From contig CAJINV010000002.1 of the NCBI GenBank assembly GCA_905178155.1, positions 4,428,249 to 4,463,137 of the forward strand: a DNA stretch of 34,889 nt, given 5' to 3'. The notes below the pieces were generated by a model. That model was not told the origin of the DNA. It worked only from the letters and a program-made list of their open reading frames with translations, and ran no database searches. The DNA is from Amoebophrya sp. A120 (taxonomy: Eukaryota > Sar > Dinophyceae > Syndiniales > Amoebophryaceae). Below, piece after piece: positions 9,601 through 17,694 of the stretch. The first letter of the stretch is position 1, and each line of letters starts with the position of its first letter. The position numbers and the translations under genes are program-made.

Positions 9601-11979
9601 AAAATGTTGAAATTTGTATTGCAATTCCCACTAGGACTAGTACCACAATGCAGGTCTTTTTTGAATCCATAAGACTGGATGAGCGACAACAAGCAAGACA
9701 TGGAAGATTCCCAGGAGCGGCTCGACGCACTGAAGATCGAGATCGAGAAGCAAACCTCCACCGTTGAGTCTTCCACTGCGAAGTTAGCGGAGCTCGCCGA
9801 CGAGGCTGCGAAGGCGCAATCCACCCTCGCAAAGGCGTATCACGAGAAAAAAGTGTTACAGTTACCCAGGTGTTGGAGTTTCTGCATCACAGATTTTCTC
9901 TTGGTGGCAGAGAAAACGTGTAATGCGAAGATCATAAGCGAAAGCAGGAACAAAACGAGGCTCCCAAGCATTTCCTGCATGAGAAAGGTTGTCTGTGTTG
10001 CCGGTCTTGCATAGACTATGTGTGTAACTGTAACGCTTTTTTCTTGCGATAAGGCGGGCAAGACGCGGGCGGAGGAAAAAAAGGAAAACGCAGCGACGGT
10101 TGCGGACGCCAAGGTCGGGAGCGAGGCCGTGGACAAGGCCATTCAGGTATAATTGACGGAATTTTCATCTGTTTTCAGCATGACAGAACAGGTTTCCTTC
10201 GCTATTTGCGCATTAGGAACAGGTGTAGGTGGACTTTTGAACCTTTATCAATCTCGATTGCCAAATCGTGATCGCTGCTTCACAAAGAAAAATAATGTTG
10301 TTTGGTGTCCTGCAAGAGAAAGTGAAATTTAGTACTAGTCCCTGAATTTAAATTGCAATGATAAAAAACTATCAGATCCTGAACGATTTCTATGGTGACG
10401 CTGCGACGAAGACCTCCCTGGTTCAAGTGAAGCAGTATCCTGTGCAAAAGTATCGTACTAGTATGAATCGCAATACAAATTAGCTCAGCATTACAAACTT
10501 CACTTTGTAATGCTGATTCACCTTTATTTTTGTATTGCATAACTGCAATTAGTACGAGTGCGATACTTTTGCACTGCATAAGCAGCCAGAAGTGGACATG
10601 TCCGACATGCCCGACACCTTCGATTCCCCCTACACGGGCCAACAGTCCATGGGCGGTGGCGTCGTCGGTATCATGGAAGTGATTCTCTCGGACTTTTTAT
10701 TCTGTTTAAAAACGTCCCCACCCGGCCCAGAGTTCTTGTCATCGACAAATCTGCATGACAAGAAGTAGTCTCTCGTGCGAGGGAGACCGATGAGAGACAT
10801 TTTCTAGTCGTGGTTTGGAATAATTTGTGATGCTAGAAACAGCACGATGTGCTAGATTTGCGATGCTCCTGAACTAGCTTTAAACGCAATTACATATATG
10901 AGGACAAACTTGTCATGCGAAACAAACTAAAGCTGGTGGATTTGTCTAGCAGATTTCCCATCTTGGCTCTGATATGGGGACGTTTTTATGCAGGATACCT
11001 TCTGAAGCTCCTCCAAGAAACCGAAGCTGCGGAGTCCGCCGCACAGAAGGAGTACGACGAGTTGGTCCAAAATGAAGCCGAGGCCAAAGCCGCCCGGGAC
11101 GCGCAAATGTCTCACTATGCAATGCAAATATGTCATCTGGTTCCTCTGAAAGAACGCTGCAACTTGTCAAGTTTCTCATGCGGGAAAGGCATGATGGAGA
11201 TCTTACGGAATCTAGCATGCTAGGTCCTGCATCTTCCCACCCCTCATGATGTGTCAAGGCCATGGAAAACCTGCTTGACAAGCCTTCGGCTCATCATCTG
11301 GCAGATGACCCAGACATATTTGCAATGCATACCCACTTGGAGAAGACCAAAGCGAAAGCAAAGGCGGACTTGACCCAGGCTATGGGAGATTTGGAAACGG
11401 AAAAGTCCACCATGTCGTCGATCGTCGAGGCCAAGCGCGTGATCGAACAGGATAAGGGGTGTGTCATGGGCGCGGGGAATATCCACAGTAAATTTCCTGT
11501 ACACGTACAAATGCGGTCCCTGCATGACAAAACTTGGCTTCGATCCTAGTTTAGCATGACAAGTTTTATGCTCCAAATTGGCGAAATTTGTGATGCATCT
11601 TGTACATGTACGGGAAACTTGTATTGCATAGGCAAGACACCGGATGAGCTGTTCAAGGAAAGGTCGGACGCGAGAAAGGCGGAGATGGAGTCTTTTATGG
11701 CGTTCTCAGCTGTTACATCCTCAGCTGTTACATGGATTTGTGATGCAAGAACTGCAACAGTGAACAAATAGGGGACCGACCTTGCGCTTCTCGCATGACA
11801 GATTTGGCAAAGATTCTCAGCCTGTTGGGCTCGTCGGGAATTTGTCATGCGAAGTAGCTTCATCGTGCCGATTCTGATTGCAATTTTGCATGACACATCA
11901 TGTAACAGTTAAGAATGTAACATTTGAGAACGCCATATCTTTAGGGCAGGCGTTGGAGGTGTTGAAGGTGCAAACGTAG
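6698..11979 (+). CDS. Secreted coiled-coil protein, 16 exons
   Basis: ATG at 6698, stop 11977-11979, spliced length about 685 residues. The N-terminus (MRRARPGAVSLVAAFTALTDA) looks like a signal peptide. Then comes a region with LEMLAGMKEKAIKELQDEK and FAKFSQWCDDTKIEL, then long Ala/Lys/Glu coiled coil to the C-terminus ALEVLKVQT. This matches my memory of a large family of secreted or lumenal coiled-coil proteins in dinoflagellates with a conserved W-C-x-D motif near the start; that is family knowledge, not a search result. Fifteen introns were mapped: three are plain GT-AG (7189-7371, 7624-7811, 10147-10375) and twelve are introner elements. Nearly all joins restore the frame, which gives strong support for the gene. 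Function is probably structural or scaffold-like; the substrate is unknown. Confidence 0.85.
6944..7113. mobile_element. Introner element, family A, reversed ends
   Basis: Left end TATGCATTGCAAAAGG, right end GATACTTTTGCACAGAATA. Target duplication imperfect (ACGAT against ACAAA). Removal joins GGTMID to KYTGAIAMNEG in frame. Confidence 0.75.
7189..7371 (+). other. GT-AG intron
   Basis: Begins GTAAAAG and ends ATACCAG. Joins EIEELA to ASSAALTEKKN in frame. The two boundaries form a small palindrome (GCTGGTA and TACCAGC). Confidence 0.85.
7624..7811 (+). other. GT-AG intron
   Basis: Begins GTACTTTTG and ends TTATCCAG. Joins SLLVTG to VPAYENQSGG in frame. No introner-type ends are visible. 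Confidence 0.85.
7959..8239. mobile_element. Introner element, family C
   Basis: Ends TATCAAATGCAAATACGTC and GACATGTTTGCATTTGATA, perfect target duplication AAACG (7954-7958 and 8240-8244). Removal joins KIVTNLN to GQIRLVEEDK. Confidence 0.9.
8345..8630. mobile_element. Introner element, family E
   Basis: Ends TATCCTGAGTAGAAACA and GATGTTTTTACTCAGGATA, perfect target duplication GACGC. Removal joins EDKAD to AEETLAKNVK. Confidence 0.9.
8728..8878. mobile_element. Introner element, family A, reversed ends
   Basis: Left end TATGAAGTGCAAAAGTATCG, right end CGATACTTTTGCACAGGATA. Flanks ACCCA and ACCAG are only partly matched. The join DVRTQ to TRTAEIEAIG is in frame. Confidence 0.8.
8927..9168. 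mobile_element. Introner element, singleton family
   Basis: Terminal repeats TATGATACACAAAAGTTCG and CGAACTTTTTTCCCTTCCAT then A. Perfect target duplication GAGAC (8922-8926 and 9169-9173). Removal joins GKAAET to IEGVAGLK. Confidence 0.85.
9500..9670. mobile_element. Introner element, singleton family
   Basis: Starts TAGGGTAG and ends GAATCCAT with AAG on both sides. The arms share GTGGTACT and AGTACCAC. The strict GT-AG reading (GTAGGG...ATAAG) breaks the frame, while the AAG-based join gives CSEKDWMSDNK, so this intron is probably non-canonical. Confidence 0.75.
9838..10051. mobile_element. Introner element, family G
   Basis: Terminal repeats TATCACGAGAAAAAAGTGTT and the complement ending TCTTGCGATA; the arms match over about 28 bp. 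Perfect target duplication AGGCG. Removal joins STLAKA to GKTRAEEKK. Confidence 0.9.
10147..10375 (+). other. GT-AG intron
   Basis: Begins GTATAATTG and ends CTATCAG. Joins DKAIQ to ILNDFYGDAA. It contains GCATGACAGAACAGG, a motif like those inside the introner elements. Confidence 0.85.
10436..10580. mobile_element. Introner element, family A
   Basis: Ends TATCCTGTGCAAAAGTATCG and CGATACTTTTGCACTGCATA, perfect target duplication AGCAG. Removal joins SLVQVKQ to PEVDMSDMPD. A textbook member of the family. Confidence 0.92.
10698..10997. mobile_element. Introner element, family E
   Basis: Ends TATTCTGTTTAAAAACGTCC and GGGGACGTTTTTATGCAGGA then TA. Target duplication imperfect. The join giving EVILSDLLKLLQETEAAE is in frame. 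Confidence 0.8.
11116..11331. mobile_element. Introner element, family C variant
   Basis: Ends TATGCAATGCAAATATGTC and GACATATTTGCAATGCATA, flanks CTCAC and CCCAC. Removal joins DAQMSH to LEKTKAKAKA. Confidence 0.85.
11480..11630. mobile_element. Introner element, singleton family
   Basis: Left end TATCCACAGTAAATTTCC, right end GGAAACTTGTATTGCATA; the arms continue into TGTACACGTACA and TGTACATGTACG. Flanks GGGAA and GGCAA. The join is in frame through MGAGKTPDELFKE. Confidence 0.8.
11696..11937. mobile_element. Introner element, CTCA-repeat family
   Basis: Perfect target duplication TCTTT (11691-11695 and 11938-11942). The arms contain two tandem copies of a CTCAGCTGTTACAT-like unit, as at 1372-1619. 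Removal joins KAEMES to LGQALEVLK. Confidence 0.9.
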
Positions 11980-12571
11980 AGGAGTGTTTGTTGTCGGGAT
12001 ATTAATTTACGTATGCTATTGCTAGTGCCTTTTCGTACTAGGAATTGAAGTTTCACTTTCATCTCAAGGAATTTTACAATTTTAGATTTACTGAAGATGA
12101 GTGTTTCACGCTTTTTTTTCTCTCTCCCCAAAACCCGAGCTGCAACTAGCAGGACGTCCATTCTCGTTTCTATAGTCTTAATGGTACATCAAATGGCAGT
12201 TATTTTTTTGGTACATCTTTTTGGCAAAGCAAGTCCTAGTCTTAATGGTAAATCAATGGTACAGAAGATTCTCGAGTAGAATGGTAAATGGTAAACAAGT
12301 CGAATGGTAAAAGGAGATCATGGATGGACTGTGTTGTGGCTCGACAGTTGTGAGTGAAAGAAGATAAGAGTGTGTGGGGAAACAGAAAAAAAAACTTGGA
12401 AGTACAACAGCTTGTATGATTACGATATTCACCTTCACGACAAACACAAAAGTACGCACACGGTGCGTTTTGATTTTATGTATGTCAGGCCAGGCTGATC
12501 ATGCTCCATCAAAAAAACCGTACTGCTGAGAGGTTGTGTTCTTCCAGGCACATGATCCACGCGCGCGATTT
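11980..12571. other. Intergenic with degenerate ATGGTA repeats
   Basis: At about 12180-12315 there are irregular repeats of ATGGTACATC, ATGGTAAATC and ATGGTAAA. The stretch at 12331-12425 resembles 22316-22430 (both have GACTGTGTTGT...GAGTG.AAGAAGA), and both lie upstream of a copy of the 45-nt box. No gene seen. Confidence 0.6.
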
Positions 12572-12574
12572 CAG

Positions 12575-12619
12575 TTGTGGCGCGAACAGGAGAGAGGTTA
12601 AAGTTGCGTCTTTAGGTCT
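12575..12619 (+). repeat. 45-nt conserved box, copy 1
   Basis: Runs from TTGTGGCGCGAACAGG to TCTTTAGGTCT and is preceded by TTTCAG. Unlike the other copies it is followed by TTGACC rather than a GTRAG donor-like sequence, and it runs into the open frame at 12620. Confidence 0.85.
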
Positions 12620-13738
12620 TTGACCAAGCTAGTGCAGTCGATTGATGTTGACCGGTTTCGTGAAGTGTTGTTTCCTGATGATGATGATGAAGAGAGTGGT
12701 GATACTGTGTCGAGCGGCCTGCGTTTTGCTTCTGAGGATCCTCCAGATGACCACCAGCTGTTGACGTTGCATCTCGAGCGGCAGCACGCGGATATCTGCC
12801 GCGAGGTCGAAGAGTGCCCCTTCTTCACCACACGGCGATACGACCATGGGAGTAGGGCGATCGCGTCCGTGCGCTGCGTCTGCCAGGAGTGTCGCCAGTT
12901 TGTCTCGCGTCGTCAGGCCAGGGGAGCGAGGGCAAGAGCGGCGTCCGGGTCTTCTTCCGTTTCAATTCCAGACTCGATTGATGGTGATGATGTTGATGTA
13001 GGGTGCGAGTCAGATGAGGACTTCGTGCTTGAGGTTGGTGCTCGGGGTGAGCCCAGCCCGGTAGCTAGCCGCGGCGCAGCAGCCGATGACGATCCTGCTG
13101 AGCTCAAGTTGCGTTTTCCCTCTGACCAACAGCGGCTCTTTGCTAACCTGAAGACCGCGTTTCGGCACATGCGCTACAGGAAACAGAAAGATGCGGAAGC
13201 GGTTTTTGCGTCACTGATCCCGCCCCCTCCTGCGAAGCCCAAGGAGACCACTACCAGCGCGAGACCTGTCCGTGCTCTCGACGCTGACGCCCCCCCGCAA
13301 CGATCCAAGAAGCCCACGCCCTCCCAAGCGCTTGACCCCGATCTGCGTCCGGAGCAGCTCGTCGTCGATGTTGGGCATGCTGATGTTGTTGCTGGTGCCG
13401 AAGCTGACGGTGATGACCCTCCCGCGCCGCTTCCCAAGGGTATTACGTGGTGCACATCCATTCCAGGAGCGGAGTCTCGTGCCTTTGGTGGAGTTTTGCT
13501 TGTGCGGGTTACGAGCGCCAAGCTCCCTGACGGGACCACACACCACGTTTCCCGCCACGTTGATCCAGCCGCCTATGGGAACAGCGCGACTTTAGCAATC
13601 GAAGCGGCAATTGCGTTGCGGGCTCAGGTCGTCGTTGACCCGGCGCCCTTCATTGCGAAAACCAGGGCGATGCGGAAGCCGAAAAAAAAGAAGAAAAGTG
13701 GTGAAGGTGTGGCGATCGCTCTGAGTGCTGTGAAGTAG
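12620..13738 (+). CDS. Acidic/Ser-rich 372-codon ORF, possible AP2-like C-terminal domain
   Basis: A long uninterrupted frame with strongly protein-like composition. Order: an acidic N-terminus (about residues 15-25, D-rich); a Cys-containing segment ending CVCQEC near residue 85-90; a long Asp/Ala/Pro-rich linker; then GITWCTSIPGAESRAFGG with VLLVRVTSA and a final helix AIEAAIALRAQVVV; and a Lys-rich tail. Three strands followed by an Ala-rich helix would fit an AP2-like DNA-binding fold, but this is a weak resemblance. There is no ATG in frame near the start: the frame opens at a TAA within the 45-nt box. Either an upstream exon supplies the start (the TCTTTAG at 12609-12615 could be an acceptor) or the gene is broken. 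It carries no introner element. Confidence 0.6.
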   Translation: MTKLVQSIDVDRFREVLFPDDDDEESGDTVSSGLRFASEDPPDDHQLLTLHLERQHADICREVEECPFFTTRRYDHGSRAIASVRCVCQECRQFVSRRQARGARARAASGSSSVSIPDSIDGDDVDVGCESDEDFVLEVGARGEPSPVASRGAAADDDPAELKLRFPSDQQRLFANLKTAFRHMRYRKQKDAEAVFASLIPPPPAKPKETTTSARPVRALDADAPPQRSKKPTPSQALDPDLRPEQLVVDVGHADVVAGAEADGDDPPAPLPKGITWCTSIPGAESRAFGGVLLVRVTSAKLPDGTTHHVSRHVDPAAYGNSATLAIEAAIALRAQVVVDPAPFIAKTRAMRKPKKKKKSGEGVAIALSAVK

Positions 13739-14422
13739 ATGTTGTTTTTTTAAGAGATAAGCATGTTTTTTGTAGTTAGTAGGTCCTGGGGGAGATAGAG
13801 TTTTGGTAGTTTGAATTTCATCTTTCTCTGCATAACTATGAGGCTTTCCTCTTTTAACAGTATAGTTCGTTAGTAGCTTCGTGCAAAAAAGAAAAAGAAA
13901 TACGATATCTCCCGGTCGGTTCGTTCAAACAAAATAAAAAACACAAAAAAAAAAACCTGTATCTTTCTAGTAGTGCAGTCTCTCTGTCTCTTTGCAGCAA
14001 GGTAAAAGTCAAACTATCTGAGTTTGGCTTTCTTTTTTCTTTTACCTTTCTTTTTCTCAGCTGAGAGCTTTGCTAGTCCGCAACACGAGGGTGTACTGAT
14101 GAGAGACGAGTGACGTCGTGTTTTGTCTCTCTTGGTAACGCCGTTGTTGATAATCTTGCGATGCTATTACACGATCACTGGGTTTAATGTTTTACCTGAG
14201 TTCCATTTTAAACTTGATCGCCGGGAAGGGACCGCGGTACGTGTTAAAGGCTTCGCACTTCGTAGTTAAACTCTTACAAGCTCTGAGGATCCATCAAGCT
14301 CGCCTTGTCCCGATGCTATGGTGGAAAAACAGACTCACTAACGGTAGTGAAAGCCCAAAAAAGCTGTTGTTTTCCATGATCTCACATGTATCGCCATGTC
14401 ACATGTATCGCCTTGATTTCAG
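13739..14422. other. Intergenic, no supported gene
   Basis: A+T-rich, with a T-rich/A-rich stretch around 13900-14060 (TTTTTTCTTTTACCTTTCTT near 14030) typical of a 3' region. An open frame at 14187-14471 runs into the conserved 45-nt box and has no recognisable features, so I do not call it. Confidence 0.5.
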
Positions 14423-14467
14423 TTGTGGCGCGAACAGGAGAGAGGTTAAAGTTGCGTCTTTAGGTCT
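14423..14467 (+). repeat. 45-nt conserved box, copy 2
   Basis: Identical to copy 1 in its core, preceded by GATTTCAG and followed by GTAAGACG, a good donor-like sequence. A matching acceptor-like CTATAG ends at 14609, 19 nt before an ATG. It may be a 5' untranslated exon. Confidence 0.85.
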
Positions 14468-14627
14468 GTAAGACGTGATGACGATTGTGATTGTTTGCTT
14501 TCTTGGAAGTGCAAGTGGGAGATGTGGGTCCACGACCAGGGTCTGCTTTTTTCACTGAATGTGATGGACGTGCAATAATTAACACCGTCTCGACGTCCAA
14601 AACCTATAGCTTCACGTTTTGAAAACC

Positions 14628-14789
14628 ATGTCGACTACATCGTCCGCCGTCGAGATTACTCTGCAGAGTTTTGGTCTCCCCAGTATGATTGAGGCTTTAC
14701 ACCAAATGCACCGGGTGGCTATACAAAACCTTAGCCATTACATAAAGAACCTTTCAGCAATTTGTTGTGGTTGTTGTATATGGAATTAA
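14628..14789 (+). pseudogene. Short decayed relative of the MSTTSDG gene family
   Basis: The ATG at 14628 opens MSTTSSAVEITLQSFGLPSM and stops after 53 residues. The upstream 200 bp align with the leaders of the genes at 16450 and 18551, but after the first five residues the coding similarity is lost. A related block at about 22850-22890 keeps GCATCCGCCGTCGAGGTT. Probably a remnant of the cassette rather than a working gene. Confidence 0.55.
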
Positions 14790-14967
14790 GTATAGTTTTT
14801 TTTATCGAATTGCGTAAGCAAAAGTAGATGATCTACTGTAGATCACACATGTTCAAGCTGCACGACACCGGAAGCAAATTGATTATAGCTGTGAAGCCGA
14901 CAAGTCCGACACTCGTAAAAGGATACCTGACTAGGACTACCACGCGCAACCGCGATCAGAGAAAGAG

Positions 14968-15177
14968 ATGCATGTGTCCCGCCGGCCACGCGCGAATGCC
15001 CCCTCCCCCGTCTCCCTGCAACGCCTCCTCGGAGAGGCCGTCGGTTGCTACGGGTGCGGCACGAAAAACCCTCACGGCTTCCAGCTGCACAGCTACGTCA
15101 AGCGGTTTTCGCATGACAAATCTGCAACGAAAAAAACCCACGTTGCGGTGGAGAGTCTCTGGCACCCGAAAGAACAT
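14968..15177 (+). pseudogene. Truncated copy of the hotdog thioesterase gene
   Basis: The frame from 14968 contains SPVSLQRLLGEAVGCYGCGT and continues to SLWHPKEH, matching the first 60 or so residues of the gene at 23176 with a few substitutions. The orthologous ATG is lost (GCGCGA in place of GCATGA), although an upstream in-frame ATG at 14968 exists. The copy is interrupted by a family B introner at 15178 that the intact gene lacks, and the coding part downstream of it is missing. About 150 bp of 5' flank are also shared with 23007-23175. Confidence 0.85.
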
Positions 15178-15372
15178 TATGACAGTACACAACTCCCCCT
15201 CCCCTTCATTTGTATTGCATGAGCGGCAATGCAAGCAACAGCAAGAGCGCCCGTTTTATTGCAATACGAATTTACGCTCCTGGAGTGTAGTACGATTTGG
15301 GCTTTCGGAATTTGTCATGCAAACGGTGCCACAGGGCAGCGACTGGACTCGGGATTTTGCATGACAAACAAG
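15178..15372. mobile_element. Introner element, family B, right end missing
   Basis: Starts TATGACAGTACACAACTCCC and carries the family B interior (GCATGAGCGGCAATGCAAGC). It breaks off at about 15372 after TTTTGCATGACAAA without the TGTGCACTGTCATA end. The left flank is AACAT. Confidence 0.8.
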
Positions 15373-15592
15373 GCCCGAGCACGGGGACAGAGTCCCCGTG
15401 CGGCGACCTTCCGGCATTTGTCTGCGCGGTGGCACTGGGCAGGCAGGTGGGTCGCCTGCAGCTAGGTATCTCGGTGCGCCTTGCATTCACTGACCCGCGA
15501 CGGGCCTGCGGACGCCGCCCCCTGTCTTGCGCGCACTAGATTCATTAGCCTGCCGCGCGCAAAGATAAAAATAAGAAACGAAGAAACTGGCG
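15373..15592. other. Unassigned spacer between two broken gene copies
   Basis: GC-rich, including a small hairpin (CACGGGGACAG and GTCCCCGTG near 15382). Nothing matches other parts of the window. It separates the thioesterase fragment from the ASCC1-like fragment. Confidence 0.5.
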
Positions 15593-15801
15593 CAACCCCA
15601 TGAGAGCCATTTCCAGTCGTGTTTTGGACTTTGTGATGCTGTAAACAGGATGAGTAGATTGACTTGTGTTGCGGCTGTACTTGCTATAAACTGCACTACA
15701 CTACAGAGAGGAACTTGTCATGCTTGATTCCCAAAACTTCTCGATTTGTGTTGCGAGATCCCCATCTTGACTATGGGGTGGGGACGTTTTTACGCAGGAT
15801 A
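15593..15801. mobile_element. Introner element, family E, left end missing
   Basis: Matches 30246-30461 closely. It begins inside the element at GCAACCCCATGAGAGCC and keeps the intact right end TTTTTACGCAGGATA followed by CCATG, the target duplication seen at the full copy. Confidence 0.85.
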
Positions 15802-15960
15802 CCATGTTCTGGATCTCCACCCCGTGAAGCTCGGGCGGGGCGGAAAACACGGGGAAGGGGACGACGAGGAGCGTGGGTATTACACCGATGAAGACAGCGA
15901 CTACGAGAACGATAGCAACGTGTTCAACGATAGTGAAGATGAGGGCCGGTGGGAGTTTTT
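15802..15960 (+). pseudogene. Fragment of the ASCC1-like gene
   Basis: Encodes HVLDLHPVKLGRGGKH and continues through a Tyr/Asp/Glu-rich stretch to GRWEF, matching exons of the gene at 29885-33220. At ACACG (15847-15851) it is uninterrupted, whereas the intact gene has a family C introner there. It ends where a family F introner begins at 15960. It lacks the KH and phosphoesterase regions. Confidence 0.9.
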
Positions 15961-16228
15961 ATGAAAGCCTCAGGTTGGAAATCCTCAAAGTGAAAATGAT
16001 TTGTAATGCAAATAAACGACTCCAGTTGAGGCACCATTTCTAGCCGGCGCAAGACAAATTTAGTGGGCACTCGAAACGTGTCTGTCATGCTAGCTAGGCA
16101 AAGGGGTGCCTTTCTCTCGTGCTAATCAGTAGCCCAGTTCTGACCCGTACAAGCACAATAGTCGGCCTCCATTGCGTTCTCTGCAATACCAATACACTCT
16201 TTTTGGTCTCGCATTTCATGCATCACAA
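15960..16228. mobile_element. Introner element, family F, right end missing
   Basis: Starts TATGAAAGCCTCAGGTTGG and follows 31833-32103 through CACAATAGTCGGCCTCC to GCATCACAAA. It is then cut off by the third 45-nt box. It sits at a position (after GRWEF) where the intact ASCC1-like gene has no insertion. Confidence 0.85.
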
Positions 16229-16232
16229 ACAG

Positions 16233-16277
16233 TTGTGGCGCGAACAGGAGAGAGGTTAAAGTTGCGTCTTTAGGTCT
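16233..16277 (+). repeat. 45-nt conserved box, copy 3
   Basis: Preceded by AAACAG and followed by the donor-like GTGAGACG. With an acceptor-like TTCATAG ending at 16430 it would form a 5' leader exon for the gene at 16450. Confidence 0.85.
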
Positions 16278-16449
16278 GTGAGACGTGATGATGATTGTGA
16301 TTCTTTGCTTCTTCCTGCTTGGACGAAGTGGGACACGTGGCCGCACAACCAGGAGGGTCTGCTTCTTTCATTGAATGTGATGGATGTGCAATAACCATCG
16401 TCTCCACATCAACTTCAACCAACTTCATAGTTTCACGTTTAAAAAAACC

Positions 16450-17346
16450 ATGTCGACTACATCCGACGGAGTTGTCGGTCCTGAGCAACAGGAATCGCAA
16501 AAGCGACCTGCATTCTTGCTCGACGACCTTACTCGCCGGGTGTGCTTTTGGAGAAAAGAAGAAACATCTACCAATGGAGTTGCGGGTGGTATTGTACAAG
16601 AACAGGAATCGCAAACGCGACCTGCATTCTTGTTCGACGACGTCATCCGCCGGGTTTGCTTTTGGAGAAAGGAAGAGAGCGTGAAAGTACCAGGGAAAAA
16701 TGTGATGCAGAAACCGCAAACGGAATTCGACAAGATCCTTGCGGAGTACGAAAAGGATTTGAAGAAGGATGTCGCGGAGCAGGCAGATGCGGCCAACAAG
16801 CAGAAATACACAACAACTGGAAATATTTTCGGGTTTGTGCTCTCGCCGAGCAAGATGAACAAATCGACGAGCGGCAGTGTGACGACAAGCAACTGCTCAT
16901 CTGCGTCTATCAAGAAACAGCAGAAATCACGGCAGCGCGGCACCAAGACCGGCAGTTCCAAGAACGCCGCTACTGTCTCTTCCGCTGCGCCGGGTGGTGG
17001 TGAAGAACATGATGAAATCAAGCTCGTGGACAATATCGCGAACGACTCTCGTAGAAGTGAATCGGAGACCACCACCACAAGTACAGATGAACCCGAGTGC
17101 TCCTGTGCGGGTCGCTCGGACGAGACCAAATCCACAGCCTGCACGACCTCCTGGTGGCGGAAAATTTTGCTTTTCCTCGGGGTTTTTACCGGTTTGTTGA
17201 CACCCGTATCACCAGTGACGATAACTTCTTGCTTCACCTCCTTGATTGCATGTCATTCGGACCTTTTGTCGTGTTTGTTTGTCATGTCATGCTCGGGGGA
17301 ATCAATGAAACTGCGCCTGAACAATTTGTATAAATGCAAGCAGTAA
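16450..17346 (+). CDS. MSTTSDG-family protein, copy 1, probable C-terminal membrane anchor
   Basis: Uninterrupted frame of 298 residues. I choose the ATG at 16450 because the paralogue at 18551 starts at the equivalent codon; an in-frame ATG at 16384 is not conserved. Order: two tandem units of about 35 residues, each with RPAFL-x-DD-x-x-RRVCFWRKEE; a Lys/Glu region including TEFDKILAEYEKDLKKDVAE; a Ser/Thr/Lys-rich linker; an acidic stretch with paired Cys (ECSCAG); then WWRKILLFLGVFTGLL, a probable membrane helix. The C-terminus after the helix differs from copy 2. Family unknown. It has no introner elements. Confidence 0.75.
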   Translation: MSTTSDGVVGPEQQESQKRPAFLLDDLTRRVCFWRKEETSTNGVAGGIVQEQESQTRPAFLFDDVIRRVCFWRKEESVKVPGKNVMQKPQTEFDKILAEYEKDLKKDVAEQADAANKQKYTTTGNIFGFVLSPSKMNKSTSGSVTTSNCSSASIKKQQKSRQRGTKTGSSKNAATVSSAAPGGGEEHDEIKLVDNIANDSRRSESETTTTSTDEPECSCAGRSDETKSTACTTSWWRKILLFLGVFTGLLTPVSPVTITSCFTSLIACHSDLLSCLFVMSCSGESMKLRLNNLYKCKQ

Positions 17347-17694
17347 AAAGATGAAGATCTCTGCGTCCACCGTTTTATCTTTAGTATTGTTCTTTCATGC
17401 TGCACTTGCTCTTATACCACGCGCGAAGCGGTGTGTCGCAGGGAAAGTTATTGCAAAATCTGATAGCTGACGTTTGTTCTCGCGCGACAGCACATGGGGA
17501 GGCGGATGCGGTACGCTGTTGCAAAAATGTAGCTTTGCCCGTAGAGTCCATGATGTTGGATATTCAAGGCAGATGATTGATCATTCTCATTGCGCTTTTC
17601 AATACTAAAGAAGATCTGCATCGTGCGTATCAATCTTTGTTTCGTGTCCTCGCATCTGTAGTCGCCACAGAGTCAAGCATTTTTGCAATGCATA
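17347..17694. other. Spacer, ending in an introner-like segment
   Basis: 17347-17470 shows nothing recognisable. 17471-17511 may be a short exon (SRDSTWGGGS once joined). 17512-17694 has family A-like ends TACGCTGTTGCAAAAATG and CATTTTTGCAATGCATA. The repeat CGGAT is present on both sides. Confidence 0.55.
17512..17694. mobile_element. Introner element, family A-like
   Basis: Inverted ends GCTGTTGCAAAAATG and CATTTTTGCAATGC. Excision at CGGAT puts the left exon in frame with SSEDIDPAGGEGP. The equivalent element in the second cassette is 19659-19849. Confidence 0.65.

Noticed and set aside
14187-14471. 94-codon ORF ending in the 45-nt box
   Set aside because: The C-terminal part is the box sequence and the rest has no feature; no paralogue keeps this frame.
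15746-15964. ORF starting inside the family E element and reading into the ASCC1 fragment
   Set aside because: Its first 20 or so residues come from the introner end, not from an exon. The same false start occurs at 30406.
16425-17237. 270-codon minus-strand ORF, and a similar one at 18745-19551
   Set aside because: They are antisense shadows of the conserved MSTTSDG-family frames, whose plus-strand reading has the conserved start, repeats and membrane helix.
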